A stretch of DNA of 51,029 nt from an uncultured Aureimonas sp. (GCF_913775355.1 NZ_CAJYIU010000052.1:1-51029), one strand, 5' to 3'; positions 31,537-40,940 are shown, counted from the first letter of the stretch. The notes: generated from the letters alone by a model not told the origin. Translations and numbers: made by a program.

Positions 31537-32262
31537 ATGCGCGTCGTGCAGACCGGTTCCGAAGCGCCCGCCAGCGTCGCGCAGCCCGCCGACGCGCATC
31601 GTCGGCGTCACGAGGAGCCCGGCGGCGATCTCGCGCGGCGCGATGCCCGCTCGGACGCCGGCCACAAGGATCGGGCCGGGCACGGGCTGGACCTTGCGCA
31701 GGGTCGCGCGGAGGACGGGCGCGAGCAGCGCTTCCGCGAGAGCCTGAAGCGCCACGCGTCGGGGGCTGCGCGCGCGGCGACGGCGGGCCGGACGGAGGAT
31801 GACGACGATCCCGGTCGCCGGCTCCTGGCCGAGCGTCCGCCGCTTCCGCCCTTCCCCCTCGCCGCCACGGCCGTCGCCCTCGCTCCAGCGACCCTTCCCA
31901 CGCAGCGTGCCGAGCGGATCTGCGACCTCGTGGAGGCTGCGCTGCGCCGCAGCGGGGCGCCGACGCCCGGCACCCCGGTCGTGATAGCGCTTGATGCGCC
32001 GCTTCTCATCGGCAGCGGTCTTGCGGGCATCCTCATCACAATGGGCGCGGACGCGCTCGACGTCGTTCTGTCGCCCGAGCCCGGCGCCGACGTCGCGCGT
32101 CTCATGGACACAGCGCAGACGTTGGCCGACCGGTTGCAGCAGCGCTTCGGCCGCCGTGTGATCCGTATCCACGAGGGACCGCGCGGTGCGGCCGAGCCGG
32201 ATGCCACTTCGGCTTCGGGGTCCACCGCGCCCGTCGCCGGGCCGACGGGGTGGCGCCCGTGA
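31537..32262 (+). CDS. sctP: T3SS needle-length regulator SctP (short form)
   Basis: 241 residues. The first half is polar and disordered, rich in Arg, Asp, Ala and His. The C-terminal about 100 residues form the folded substrate-specificity domain (RICDLVEAALRRSG, LDVVLSPEPGADVARLMDTA, LQQRFGRRVIRIHEG), as in HrpP/YscP/FliK. I use the ATG at 31537 with AAGGGTG upstream; the frame is open further upstream inside sctO without meaning. It measures needle length and switches SctU specificity. It overlaps sctQ by GTGA. Confidence 0.8.
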   Translation: MRVVQTGSEAPASVAQPADAHRRRHEEPGGDLARRDARSDAGHKDRAGHGLDLAQGRAEDGREQRFRESLKRHASGAARAATAGRTEDDDDPGRRLLAERPPLPPFPLAATAVALAPATLPTQRAERICDLVEAALRRSGAPTPGTPVVIALDAPLLIGSGLAGILITMGADALDVVLSPEPGADVARLMDTAQTLADRLQQRFGRRVIRIHEGPRGAAEPDATSASGSTAPVAGPTGWRP

Positions 32263-33338
32263 GGGCGTTCCAACCTGCCACGGAGATGTTCGCCGGCGGC
32301 GCCGACGCCGCAGCGGGCCTTGCGATGTGGAACGCGTTCGTGGCTGGCGCAGGGACGCCGCGCGAGGTGGGCCGCTGCAACCTGACTTACGAGCTGGCCG
32401 ACCCGCCGGTAGCGAGCGCGGGCGTCGTCGCTCTTGCCGCGCCCGGCTGGGCCACCCCCGTCCTGGTGGAGCCTCTCGACTTTCCCTTTCGCGAACTGGC
32501 CGGTGCGGACATCGAGGTCGCGGATCTCCCGGCGTTGCCGGCCGAATTACGCCGGGCGGTGTGTTCGGGCATGCTTGCGCAGGTCCGCCGGATGCTGGGG
32601 CCTCTCGAGGCGCTGCCCGGCGCCCTTACCCTGGCCGAGGAGGGGGCGCCCACCGGCGTCGACGCGACGGGGCGGGAATGGCTGCGGCTGTGTCTCACGG
32701 GCGCCGACGGCACGATCGAGGCGCTTGCGGGTGTACCGCGAGCGCTCCTCCTGCGAACGTTGGCGGACGGGGTGGCCGCCGCGCCGGCCGGCCCGCTCGC
32801 CGCCGCCGTGCAGATGGACGTCGACCTGTCGCTTGGCTCGATCCGTCTCACCAGCCGCGAACTCGTGGCCCTCGCGCCAGGCGACGTCGTCGTGCTGGCC
32901 GACGACCCCGCCCGCCACTACACGCTGCGCGCGGGAACCGTCGCCTTTCGCCTCACCCAAACCCAGGACGGCTGGATCTCGGCGGGCGCCCAAGCTCCCG
33001 AGCGGCCGAAGCCGACCCCGTCGGCGGCCTTCGCGAGGAGCATCATGACCACCGAGAACGAGGACGGACCGCTGCACGAGGCCGAGGGGGGCGACCCGCT
33101 CGACCTTTCGGAGTTGCCGCTGGCGGTGGACTTCGATCTCGCCCGCGTCCAGCTTCCCTATGCCAGCGTCGCCACGTGGCGGGCCGGCTCGCTGATCGAG
33201 TTGACCCCCCCTGCCTCCGACAATGGCGTCCCCGTGACGATCCGCGTCAACGGCGCGATGGTGGGGACGGGCGATATCGTGCGCATCGACGAGCGGATCG
33301 GCGTGCGCATCACACGCCTCGTCGCTCCCGGCCGCTGA
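32259..33338 (+). CDS. sctQ: T3SS sorting-platform (C-ring-like) protein SctQ
   Basis: 359 residues from the GTG that overlaps the sctP stop; an in-frame GTG at 32250 is also possible. The N-terminal domain is variable. SPOA1 lies near 185-245 (MDVDLSLGSIRLTSRELVAL, GDVVVLADDP) and SPOA2 near 288-357 (LPLAVDFDLARVQLPYASVA, TIRVNGAMVGTGDIVRIDER). SctQ forms the cytoplasmic pods that recruit chaperone-cargo complexes. An internal start at 33045 should yield the SPOA2 part separately. Confidence 0.93.
   Translation: MRAFQPATEMFAGGADAAAGLAMWNAFVAGAGTPREVGRCNLTYELADPPVASAGVVALAAPGWATPVLVEPLDFPFRELAGADIEVADLPALPAELRRAVCSGMLAQVRRMLGPLEALPGALTLAEEGAPTGVDATGREWLRLCLTGADGTIEALAGVPRALLLRTLADGVAAAPAGPLAAAVQMDVDLSLGSIRLTSRELVALAPGDVVVLADDPARHYTLRAGTVAFRLTQTQDGWISAGAQAPERPKPTPSAAFARSIMTTENEDGPLHEAEGGDPLDLSELPLAVDFDLARVQLPYASVATWRAGSLIELTPPASDNGVPVTIRVNGAMVGTGDIVRIDERIGVRITRLVAPGR
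33045..33338 (+). CDS. Internal translation product SctQ-C
   Basis: An ATG in the sctQ frame (codon 263) is preceded by GAGGAG with 5-base spacing, a better ribosome-binding site than that of full-length sctQ. It would give a 97-residue protein starting MTTENEDGPLHEAEGG and containing SPOA2. Short SctQ-C products from internal starts are established for Yersinia YscQ, Salmonella SsaQ and Shigella Spa33. Inferred here from sequence. Confidence 0.65.
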   Translation: MTTENEDGPLHEAEGGDPLDLSELPLAVDFDLARVQLPYASVATWRAGSLIELTPPASDNGVPVTIRVNGAMVGTGDIVRIDERIGVRITRLVAPGR

Positions 33339-33360
33339 CTTCTCTGTTTCGGGCCGACCG

Positions 33361-34005
33361 GTGATTGATCCCCTCAACCTCATCTTCATCGTCGCGATCG
33401 CGGCGCTGTTTCCGTTTCTGGCGGTTGTGGCGACCAGCTTCATCAAGCTGTCGGTCGTGTTCCTGCTCGTGCGTAACGCCATCGGCGTGCAGAACATCCC
33501 GCCCAACATGGCGCTGAACGCGCTGGCCATCATCCTGTCGGGCTACATCATGGCGCCCGTCGCGGTGGAGACGTTCAACATCATGGCCGCGCAGCCGAGC
33601 GTCGACATGGGTTCGGCCGAAGGCATCCGCGCCGCCTACGACGCCGGAAAGGGACCGCTCCTCGAGTTCTTGAACCGCCACGCGGCGATGCGCGAGAAAA
33701 TGTTCTTCCTGGAGGCGGCGCGCTCACTGTGGCCGCCCGACCTCGCGGCCCAGCTCACCGAAACGAGCCTCGCCGTTGTCCTGCCTTCGTTCACGGTGAC
33801 CCAGCTGCGCGAGGCTTTCGAGATCGGTTTCCTTCTTTATCTGCCCTTCATCGCGATCGACCTCGTCGTATCCAACATCCTGCTCGCGATGGGCATGATG
33901 ATGGTGAGCCCGCTGACCATCTCCTTGCCCTTCAAGCTCTTCCTGTTCGTGATGATCGACGGCTGGTCGCGCCTGATCCTCGGGCTTGTGAAGAGCTACG
34001 TATGA
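33361..34005 (+). CDS. sctR: T3SS export-apparatus membrane protein SctR
   Basis: 214 residues of the FliP/SctR family. Hydrophobic helices flank the signature regions VVATSFIKLSVVFLLVRNAI, GVQNIPPNMALNALAIILSG and LVVSNILLAMGMMMVSP. Five SctR copies form the core of the export gate with SctS and SctT. The start is a GTG at 33361, 22 bp after sctQ. The order sctR-S-T-U is the universal one. Confidence 0.97.
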   Translation: MIDPLNLIFIVAIAALFPFLAVVATSFIKLSVVFLLVRNAIGVQNIPPNMALNALAIILSGYIMAPVAVETFNIMAAQPSVDMGSAEGIRAAYDAGKGPLLEFLNRHAAMREKMFFLEAARSLWPPDLAAQLTETSLAVVLPSFTVTQLREAFEIGFLLYLPFIAIDLVVSNILLAMGMMMVSPLTISLPFKLFLFVMIDGWSRLILGLVKSYV

Positions 34006-34018
34006 GGAGGGAGCATCC

Positions 34019-34285
34019 ATGAGCCCCGACGTCGCGCTCCAGCAGATCCAGGAGGCCATGCTCCTCACCATGGTCTTGTCCCTGCCGCCTATCATCGTGG
34101 CGTCCGTGGTGGGCATCCTCGTCAGCCTCCTCCAGGCGCTGACCCAGATCCAGGAGCAGACCGTCTCCTTCGCCATCAAGCTGATCGCGGTCGCGTTCAC
34201 CATCGCGGCAATGGCGGGGCTGCTCGGCTCGGAGATGGTGAACTTCTCGATCAAGCTCTTCGACGGCTTCCCGAGCATGACATGA
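34019..34285 (+). CDS. sctS: T3SS export-apparatus membrane protein SctS
   Basis: 88 residues with two transmembrane helices (about 17-40 and 50-75) joined by the conserved polar loop SLLQALTQIQEQTVSFAIKL, the FliQ/SctS signature. SctS packs around the SctR-SctT core of the export gate. GAGGAGGG lies just upstream of the ATG. Confidence 0.97.
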   Translation: MSPDVALQQIQEAMLLTMVLSLPPIIVASVVGILVSLLQALTQIQEQTVSFAIKLIAVAFTIAAMAGLLGSEMVNFSIKLFDGFPSMT

Positions 34286-34295
34286 GGGACGCGTC

Positions 34296-35228
34296 ATGAG
34301 GGAGATCGCCGATCTCGCGCGCCTCTACGGCACGATCTTCGACCGCGAGATCATCGCGCTGATCCTGACGCTGCCGCGCATCTACGCCTTCATGTCGGTG
34401 TCCCAGCTCCTCGCCGACACGGCCGTGCCACGCCTGCCGAAGGTCGCCGCGATCCTGTCGCTCTCCGTGATCGCCGTTCCGATCAACTACGCGTATGTCG
34501 ACGCCTTCGACCGCACGGTTCCGTCGTTTGCCCTCTACCTTCTCAAGGAGTACGCGATCGGCTTCGTACTCGGCTACATCGTGGGCTGGATCTTCTGGGC
34601 CGTGCAGTCGGCCGGCGCCTTCATCGACAACCAGCGGGGCGCGGCGATCGCGGCCTCTATCGATCCGCTCCAGGGCCACGAGACCTCGCCGCTCGGCATC
34701 CTCTTCAGTCAGGCGTTCCTGACCTACGTCTACACGGTCGGCGCGATGCTGCCGATCCTCGGGCTCCTCTACCAGAGCTACGAAATCTGGCCGGCGACGC
34801 GCGGCGTTCCGGTGCTCTCGCCCGAGTTTCCCGAACTCGCGCTCGCCGTTGCCGACAACGCGCTGCGCGTCATGGTGGTGATCGCGGGGCCCGTGGTCGC
34901 GATCATGTTCCTGGCCGAGTTCGCGCTCGCCATGGTGAGCCGCTTCGCGCCCCAGGTGCAGGTCTTCATCCTCGCCATGCCGATCAAGAGCGGCCTCGCG
35001 ATCCTGATCCTGATCTTCTACTTCTCGCGCCTGCTCCCCTACGGCACGGAGCAGCTCGGCACCTTCCCCGCCTTCATCGACCGCTTCTACGCCGTGATGC
35101 GCTTCTCCGGCACGGCGCCGGTGCCCGCCGCCGGCCCCGCCGGTCAGGCGGTCGAGCCGCGCGCCGAGCCGCTCGTGATCAGGCCGCCCGCCGCTCCCCC
35201 GCCTTCGAACCGGGGTGCGCAGCCATGA
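34296..35228 (+). CDS. sctT: T3SS export-apparatus membrane protein SctT
   Basis: 310 residues of the FliR/SctT family with several transmembrane helices. Characteristic segments are AVQSAGAFIDNQRGAAIAAS and FLAEFALAMVSRFAPQVQVF. The C-terminal 45 residues are a Pro/Ala-rich tail absent from many homologues. The gene ends in an ATGA overlap with sctU. Confidence 0.96.
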   Translation: MREIADLARLYGTIFDREIIALILTLPRIYAFMSVSQLLADTAVPRLPKVAAILSLSVIAVPINYAYVDAFDRTVPSFALYLLKEYAIGFVLGYIVGWIFWAVQSAGAFIDNQRGAAIAASIDPLQGHETSPLGILFSQAFLTYVYTVGAMLPILGLLYQSYEIWPATRGVPVLSPEFPELALAVADNALRVMVVIAGPVVAIMFLAEFALAMVSRFAPQVQVFILAMPIKSGLAILILIFYFSRLLPYGTEQLGTFPAFIDRFYAVMRFSGTAPVPAAGPAGQAVEPRAEPLVIRPPAAPPPSNRGAQP

Positions 35229-36343
35229 GCGAGGGCGGCGAGAAGACCGAGCTCCCGACACCTAAGAAGGAACGCGATGCGCGAGAGAAGGGTCAGGTCG
35301 CCCGATCCCAGGAGGTTGTCACAACGGTCTCGCTCTTGGCCGTGATCGCCTATGTCTGGATCATGTGGGGCACGGTGAACGACACGTTCGTCGGCATGTT
35401 CGACCAGATGGCGGTCCTGGCGGCCGGCGACTTCCGCACCAACGCCATGACCGGCGTCCTCTATGCCTTCCGCGAGAGTGCGCTCCTGCTCGCGCCCGTG
35501 CTGGGCGTCGTGATCCTTGCGGGAATTGCGGCCAACTACGCCCAGTTCGGCTCGCTCTTCTCGTTCGAAAGCATTGCGCCAAAGCTCGAGAAGATCAGTC
35601 CGGCGGCCGGCTTCAAGCGCATCTTCTCGATGAAGCAGGTCGTCGACCTCCTGAAGTCGGTGCTCAAGATCGCCTTCCTGTCGGTGCTGCTCTACCACGT
35701 TCTGTCGGGCGCGATCGGCCCCTTCATGAACGCGCTGGACTGCGGCCTCGTCTGCATCGGCGACGTGACGATCTCGATCCTGTTCCAGACCCTTGCCTAT
35801 TCGGCCGCCGCCTTCATCGTCGTCGCGGTCGCCGACTTCGCCTACCAGAAGCATTCCCACACCAAGAGCCTCATGATGTCCAAGGACGAGGTGAAGCGGG
35901 AATACAAGGAGAGCGAAGGCGATCCGCACATCAAGGGCAAGCGCAAGCAGCTCGCTCACGAGCTGGCCATGAGCGACGGCGGGGCGGCCGCGCGCAAAGG
36001 CACCGCACTCGTGGTGAACCCGACCCATTTCGCGGTGGTGATTGACTACCGTCCGGGCGAGACGCCGCTGCCCATGGTCACGGCCAAGGGGCAGAACGCC
36101 ATCGCCGCCTATCTTCGGCGCGAAGCCGAGGAAGCGGGCGTTCCCGTGTTCCGCAACCAGGTCTTGGCCCGCGCGCTCTTCGCCGAAGCCGATCTCTACG
36201 CGCCGGTACCCGACGACCTCTTCGATGCCGTGGCCGAGGTGCTGGCTTGGGTCAATCGGAACCGGGACCGTCTTTACGGGGGACGCCTCGACCACGGGGT
36301 CATCGACATGGAACGCGCCGAGCACCGCTCCGGCAGCGCCTGA
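35225..36343 (+). CDS. sctU: T3SS switch protein SctU (autocleaving)
   Basis: 372 residues of the FlhB/SctU family. It starts with the charged leader EKTELPTPKKERDAREKGQV; four hydrophobic helices and a cytoplasmic domain follow. The autocleavage motif NPTH is intact (Asn265-His268 in ALVVNPTHFAVVI). Cleavage between N and P sets the export switch from needle to translocators with SctP. The C-terminal end is somewhat longer than the minimal form. Confidence 0.97.
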   Translation: MSEGGEKTELPTPKKERDAREKGQVARSQEVVTTVSLLAVIAYVWIMWGTVNDTFVGMFDQMAVLAAGDFRTNAMTGVLYAFRESALLLAPVLGVVILAGIAANYAQFGSLFSFESIAPKLEKISPAAGFKRIFSMKQVVDLLKSVLKIAFLSVLLYHVLSGAIGPFMNALDCGLVCIGDVTISILFQTLAYSAAAFIVVAVADFAYQKHSHTKSLMMSKDEVKREYKESEGDPHIKGKRKQLAHELAMSDGGAAARKGTALVVNPTHFAVVIDYRPGETPLPMVTAKGQNAIAAYLRREAEEAGVPVFRNQVLARALFAEADLYAPVPDDLFDAVAEVLAWVNRNRDRLYGGRLDHGVIDMERAEHRSGSA

Positions 36344-36546
36344 AGGCCGCCGCGGCGACGCCCGGATTGTGCACAGGCTGGACGCAGCTGCCTGTACTGG
36401 GACGCAGACGTAAAACCAGCCACAACGCTTCTGGTTTAATAAGATTCCCGGCTGCTAGGAATTCTGCGGCGGTCGTAGGGAGCTGCCGGGTGAGCGGGAC
36501 GTCTGGCCTCCGGGCAGGCGGGCGTGAGGCGGGGACCGGGACGAGC

Positions 36547-38916
36547 ATGGACCGAGGCATATCGAAGGCGCGTTCGCCGTCTCGGCATCGACCAGGTGCG
36601 CGCGACCGTCGGCGAACGCTTCTTGTCTCGTCGGCATTGGCCGGTGCCCTGGCGCTGTCGGCCTGCGTCTCCTCGCTCGACGACATGGTCGGGCCCACTG
36701 GACAACCGCGTCTTGAGAACGGCGAGGCGGAGCGCTCCGGGCCCGTCGTGGACGTGCGCCGCATCAATGCCGCGAGCGTGGCGCGCGGAGCCGAGCCCTT
36801 CACCGGCTTCGTCGGCAGCCAAAGCGTCGAATACGCGCCCAATACGGTCCAGCTGACGCAGGATCTCAACGAGCTGCGCACCAGCAACACGACCGGCTTC
36901 GATCCGAACGAACGCATCTCTCTGGACTTTCAGAACGCGAGCGTGAATTTCGTTCTCCAGCAGCTGCTCGGTGGCGCGCTCGGCCTGAACTACGTCGCGC
37001 CCGACAACCTGCCCGGTCGCATCACCTTCCGCACCGAGACGCCGATCCCCAAGAGCCGCGTGCTCGACGTCGTGCGCGACCTCCTTGCGCGAAACGACCT
37101 CGTGATCCGCGCGATCAACGGCGTCTATCATGTGGGATCGGCCGCCGTGATCCAGGGGCTGACCGCCAACGCGGCCGCGGGCTCGGCGGGCGAGGAGATC
37201 ACACGCATCGTCAAGCTCGGCCGGGGCAACGCCGCGCAGGTCGTCCAGCTCGGAAACGCGCTGGTGCCGGGCGGCGTGCAGCTGCAGGCTTCCTCATCGC
37301 CCAATACAGTGGTGCTGCGCGCCAGCCCCGACGAAGCGGATGGGGTCGAGCGCCTGCTGCGAACCATCTCGCAGTCGGCGGTGAGCCAGGGGTCGGTGGC
37401 CATCGTGCCGCTCGGCCAGAGCGAGCCGTCCGCGATCGCCGAGCGCGTCAGCGCTTTCTACGCCTCCACCATCCGCGGCGACGAGCCGTCGATCACGGTG
37501 CTGCCACTGGAAGCCCAGCGCGCCCTCTTGATCGGCACGCCCGACGCCCAGCAGATGAATTCCGTACGCCTCCTCGTTCAGCAGCTCGACCGCTCCACGA
37601 CCGACGTGTCCTCGCTGCGCGTGATTCCGCTGACGCATCTGCGCGCCGAGGAGATCGCGCCTCAGGTCAGCAGCGTCTTCGGTTCCGGTGCCGGAACGGC
37701 GCGCGGCGGCGGGGCGCGCGCGGCGCGTCGCGACGTCCTCACCGATCCCAAGCGCACCGCGCCCAGGAGCCGTCTGTTTCCACGCGCGCGCCTGCCGGGG
37801 GCGGGCGAGGGGCCCCTGTCGGACTCGGAAGCCGATACGGGCTCGGGCACCACCCTGTCGCCGCCGCCGGCGATCGACCTACCCGCCGACGGCGCCGAAG
37901 CGGGACCGCGCAGGCGCGCGGCCGCGTCGGGCGAAACCAGCGCCGAGGGGGATGCCGCTGTCGTCGGCGAAGGTCAGGGCGGGTCGTCGGTCCAGATCGC
38001 GCCGCCAGCCGCCGACGAAATCCGCATTGTTCCCGACACGCGTACCAACACGCTGCTCGTCTACTCCAGCTATCGCATCTTCAACCAGATCCGCGAGACC
38101 GTGGCGGCGCTGGACGTGCCCGAAGCCCAAGTTGTCATCGAGGCCACCGTGATCGAGGTCACGCTGAATGACCAGCTCGAGCGGGGTGTCCAGTTTTTCT
38201 TGGAGTCCAACGGCATCGGGGCAGGATCGGGCATTCCCTCCGCTGTCTCACCAACCACGGGCGGTATCGTCGGCTTCTCGGGGACGCTCGGCAACATCTC
38301 CGTCAACGCGGTGCTGACCGCGCTGCGCGACGTGACCAACGTCAAGGTCGTGTCCTCGCCCTATCTGACGGTGCTCAACAACCGCACCGCCCGGCTCGTG
38401 ATCGGTGACCAGATCCCCTTCGCCACCGCGACCCAGGCCTCGAGCAATCTCGGCAACGTCACCGTTACGCGGGAGATTCAGGTCGTGGACACCGGCGTCG
38501 TGATGGAGATCACGCCGCAGATCCATGCCAACAACTCGGTGAACCTCGCGATCAGCCAGTCAGTCTCGACGCCGAAGCCAGGTTCGGCCTCGGAGGAACT
38601 GACGCCGACGATCGCCACGCGCGATCTCCAGAGCCAGGTGCTCGTCCAGTCGGGCCGCACGATCCTACTCGGCGGCCTGATCCAGGACCGGGTCGAGAAC
38701 GGGCGCTCCGAGGTGCCGGGCGCGGGCGACATTCCGGTGCTCGGCAATCTCTTCCGTCAGCGCACCCAGGTCGCCGCGCGCAACGAACTCCTCGTTCTGA
38801 TCACGCCGCGCGTGACGCGCACCTCCAGCGAGATCGAGAACATCACGCGTCTCCTGCGCTCCTCGCTGGTGGACGGGGGCGGCGTGGCGCCGCAGAGCGT
38901 GGTCGAGAAACCCTGA
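36547..38916 (+). CDS. sctC: T3SS outer-membrane secretin SctC (lipidated, GspD-like)
   Basis: 789 residues. The N-terminus has a lipoprotein signal ending ALALSAC with Cys40, preceded by an Arg-rich leader. An N0-like domain (about 127-200, NASVNFVLQQLLGGALGLNY, GRITFRTETPIPKSRVLDVV) and ring-building domains follow. A Gly/Ala/Arg/Pro-rich linker (about 384-480) interrupts the last of them. The secretin core (about 595-765) contains VVSSPYLTVLNNRTARLVIG, TIATRDLQSQVLVQSGRTIL and IPVLGNLFRQRTQVA. These core motifs are closer to the T2SS secretin GspD than to classic YscC. A 203-bp gap precedes it, so it may have its own promoter. Own lipidation could replace a pilotin. Confidence 0.93.
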   Translation: MDRGISKARSPSRHRPGARDRRRTLLVSSALAGALALSACVSSLDDMVGPTGQPRLENGEAERSGPVVDVRRINAASVARGAEPFTGFVGSQSVEYAPNTVQLTQDLNELRTSNTTGFDPNERISLDFQNASVNFVLQQLLGGALGLNYVAPDNLPGRITFRTETPIPKSRVLDVVRDLLARNDLVIRAINGVYHVGSAAVIQGLTANAAAGSAGEEITRIVKLGRGNAAQVVQLGNALVPGGVQLQASSSPNTVVLRASPDEADGVERLLRTISQSAVSQGSVAIVPLGQSEPSAIAERVSAFYASTIRGDEPSITVLPLEAQRALLIGTPDAQQMNSVRLLVQQLDRSTTDVSSLRVIPLTHLRAEEIAPQVSSVFGSGAGTARGGGARAARRDVLTDPKRTAPRSRLFPRARLPGAGEGPLSDSEADTGSGTTLSPPPAIDLPADGAEAGPRRRAAASGETSAEGDAAVVGEGQGGSSVQIAPPAADEIRIVPDTRTNTLLVYSSYRIFNQIRETVAALDVPEAQVVIEATVIEVTLNDQLERGVQFFLESNGIGAGSGIPSAVSPTTGGIVGFSGTLGNISVNAVLTALRDVTNVKVVSSPYLTVLNNRTARLVIGDQIPFATATQASSNLGNVTVTREIQVVDTGVVMEITPQIHANNSVNLAISQSVSTPKPGSASEELTPTIATRDLQSQVLVQSGRTILLGGLIQDRVENGRSEVPGAGDIPVLGNLFRQRTQVAARNELLVLITPRVTRTSSEIENITRLLRSSLVDGGGVAPQSVVEKP

Positions 38917-38960
38917 GGCGGCGAGGTCGCGTGCGGCCGGCGTTCCGCCCGGGACGGTTT

Positions 38961-39003
38961 CCAACGAGAAAGGGTGGCCCGCGGGGCCGCCCTTTCTTGT
39001 TGG
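38961..39003. terminator. Bidirectional rho-independent terminator between sctC and the kinase gene
   Basis: A near-perfect 20-bp stem: CCAACGAGAAAGGGTGGCCC (38961-38980) pairs with GGGCCGCCCTTTCTTGTTGG (to 39003), with a 3-base loop. The A-rich and T-rich parts of the arms allow function in both directions. It ends both the rightward T3SS operon and the leftward sctD-side transcript. Confidence 0.75.
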
Positions 39004-39016
39004 ATCGCCACGTTCC

Positions 39017-40927
39017 TCAGGCCGCGAGGCCGGCGATCCTCGTTCGCGCCGCGGTCTCGTTGGCGGGCGACAGACCCCGAATGGCCGGGTGATCCAGCAC
39101 CGCATCCATCGACAGGCGCTGGTGCGGATCGGGATGGAGGAGGCCGTTCAGGAGGGCGTCCACCTGCGGATCGCCGCTGGTTCCCGCCAGGAACGGGGTA
39201 ACTAGGTCGATTCGGTTGCCGATATCGGCGACCGTCGAATCCACGGCGCGCTGCGAAAGGTCGAGGCCGAAGTCCCGGAACTTGTGCGCCGTGTTCGCCG
39301 ACTGGCCCGGCGAGCGGTCGTAGATCAGCGAGAACACGGTGGCGCCCAACGCCCAGACGTCGCCGGTCTTGCCATGGCGCGTGCTGTCGACCCCGCTTTC
39401 CTGCGAGGCCATGGCCACGTTCCGGCGCACGGCCTCCTGCAGGACGCGCCGCTGCTCGCCGTTCAACCCCTTGCCGCGGAACCGCTCGTCCACCTGGTTC
39501 GCCAGATTGTCGATCTTGTTCTGGTCGATCAGAAGATTGTTGCTGGTCTCGTCCGCCCGCTTGAAGCGCGACGCCGCCCGGTAGGCCGCGTCGCCGTCGC
39601 GGTCGTACTCGGGGGCGGTGTAGTTCGATCCCCCGTTCTTGATCGCAGCGTTGCCGTAGGAGTAGTCGCCCGTCTTGGTGGCGGTTCCGAAGTCGGCGAT
39701 CTTGGTGACCGCTCCGGTGCCGATGAAGCAGTTGGTCGGCTTGAAGTCGGCATGGACCAGGTCCGAGGTCTCGTGCATGTGCTTCATGCCGGTGGCGAGG
39801 TCCTTCAGCACCGTGAGGGCGATGTTGCGCCGCTCGACCGTGGTGAGGGTTGCATCCTCCTTCATGTCCCGGATAAGCCCGCCGACGTCGCCCATCGGCG
39901 CGTATTCCATGGCGATCAGAAGCGAGCCGTCCTCGCCCAAGACCGTTCCCTTCAGGCCCACGACGTTGGGAGAGCCGCTGACGGCGCGATGGGCTGCCAC
40001 CTCGTCGCGGATCTCCTTACGCGCCTCCGGCGAGGTGGCTTGGATGGCGGACTTCACCGCGATCCGCTCCGTGCCGCCCTTCTCCTTGTAGAGATCGACG
40101 CTGCCGAAGCCGCCCTGGCCGAGATGTCGGTCCAGCTCATAGGTCTTGCCGCCGATCGTGATGTCGCCGGCGGCGTCCTTGCGGCCGTCCGCGAGCGCGG
40201 CCGCCGCGCTTCGGACCGCCGTCTCAGCCGCGGCCTTCACGCCCTGCAGCGTTTCGGCGTCGGGCTTGCCGGGAAGCGCGGCGACCATCAGCTGTTCCAG
40301 CGCCTCGCGCATGGCCGGGGCGCCGGTGAGCACGAAGCTGTCCTTATCCGCCTGCGAGGCGGTCCTGGCGAAGTCGAGCGCGAGATGCCGGCCGACCTGC
40401 GCCGGATCGCCGCCGACGAGCGGCTCCTTCGCGAAGCGGGGCGCCGTGTCGCCGACCGGCGCGCGCAGCGACTCCAGCTCTCCCAGCATCAGGCCGGCGG
40501 CCTGGCCGAGCGCGCCCGGGGTCAGCTTATCGGGCGAGGGGCCGCGCATGCCGTCGTCGGCTCGCACCGCGGCGGCCATCATCTTCAGGGACGCGCCCTT
40601 CAGCTCGCCCTTGAGGCCCGACTGGAGAGCCGTCCTTACGCTGGAGAATACGGCGGGGTCCGCGCGCGGGCCGGCGCGGTTGACGACGCCCGCGATCGCA
40701 TCGCGCGTTTCCCGGTTCCGGTTCGGGCTGGTGAACTTGGCGAAGAAGTTACCGATGTCCTCCTTGGCCTTGGCGAGGCCCGTGGGCTTGGGGCTGGCGT
40801 AGAGCACGACGCCGCCGGCCGTGCGCTCGGTCCTCACGCGGTCCTTGTCGTGAAGGTTCAGCGCGAAGTTCTGGAGCTCGTCGAGGCGGGTGTTCGTGTT
40901 GAGCTGCAGGCGGGAGATGTTGGACAT
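39017..40927 (-). CDS. Candidate T3SS effector: Ser/Thr protein kinase (YpkA/YopO-like)
   Basis: 636 residues. An N-terminal region of about 260 residues (starting MSNISRLQLNTNTRLDELQN, as expected for secretion and chaperone binding) is followed by a eukaryotic-type kinase domain. The glycine loop is LGQGGFGSV (about 269-277) and the ATP-binding Lys is Lys292 in RIAVKSA. The catalytic loop is VHADFKPTN with Asp394, and the metal-binding motif is ADFG with Asp412. TAPEYDRD and GDVWALGATVFSL follow. The catalytic HxD lacks the Arg of RD kinases, as in Yersinia YpkA (HND). The gene follows a CesT-like chaperone gene by 13 bp, the usual effector-chaperone pairing. The host target is unknown. Confidence 0.85.
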   Translation of the reverse strand: MSNISRLQLNTNTRLDELQNFALNLHDKDRVRTERTAGGVVLYASPKPTGLAKAKEDIGNFFAKFTSPNRNRETRDAIAGVVNRAGPRADPAVFSSVRTALQSGLKGELKGASLKMMAAAVRADDGMRGPSPDKLTPGALGQAAGLMLGELESLRAPVGDTAPRFAKEPLVGGDPAQVGRHLALDFARTASQADKDSFVLTGAPAMREALEQLMVAALPGKPDAETLQGVKAAAETAVRSAAAALADGRKDAAGDITIGGKTYELDRHLGQGGFGSVDLYKEKGGTERIAVKSAIQATSPEARKEIRDEVAAHRAVSGSPNVVGLKGTVLGEDGSLLIAMEYAPMGDVGGLIRDMKEDATLTTVERRNIALTVLKDLATGMKHMHETSDLVHADFKPTNCFIGTGAVTKIADFGTATKTGDYSYGNAAIKNGGSNYTAPEYDRDGDAAYRAASRFKRADETSNNLLIDQNKIDNLANQVDERFRGKGLNGEQRRVLQEAVRRNVAMASQESGVDSTRHGKTGDVWALGATVFSLIYDRSPGQSANTAHKFRDFGLDLSQRAVDSTVADIGNRIDLVTPFLAGTSGDPQVDALLNGLLHPDPHQRLSMDAVLDHPAIRGLSPANETAARTRIAGLAA

Positions 40928-40940
40928 GACGGCGCCCTCC

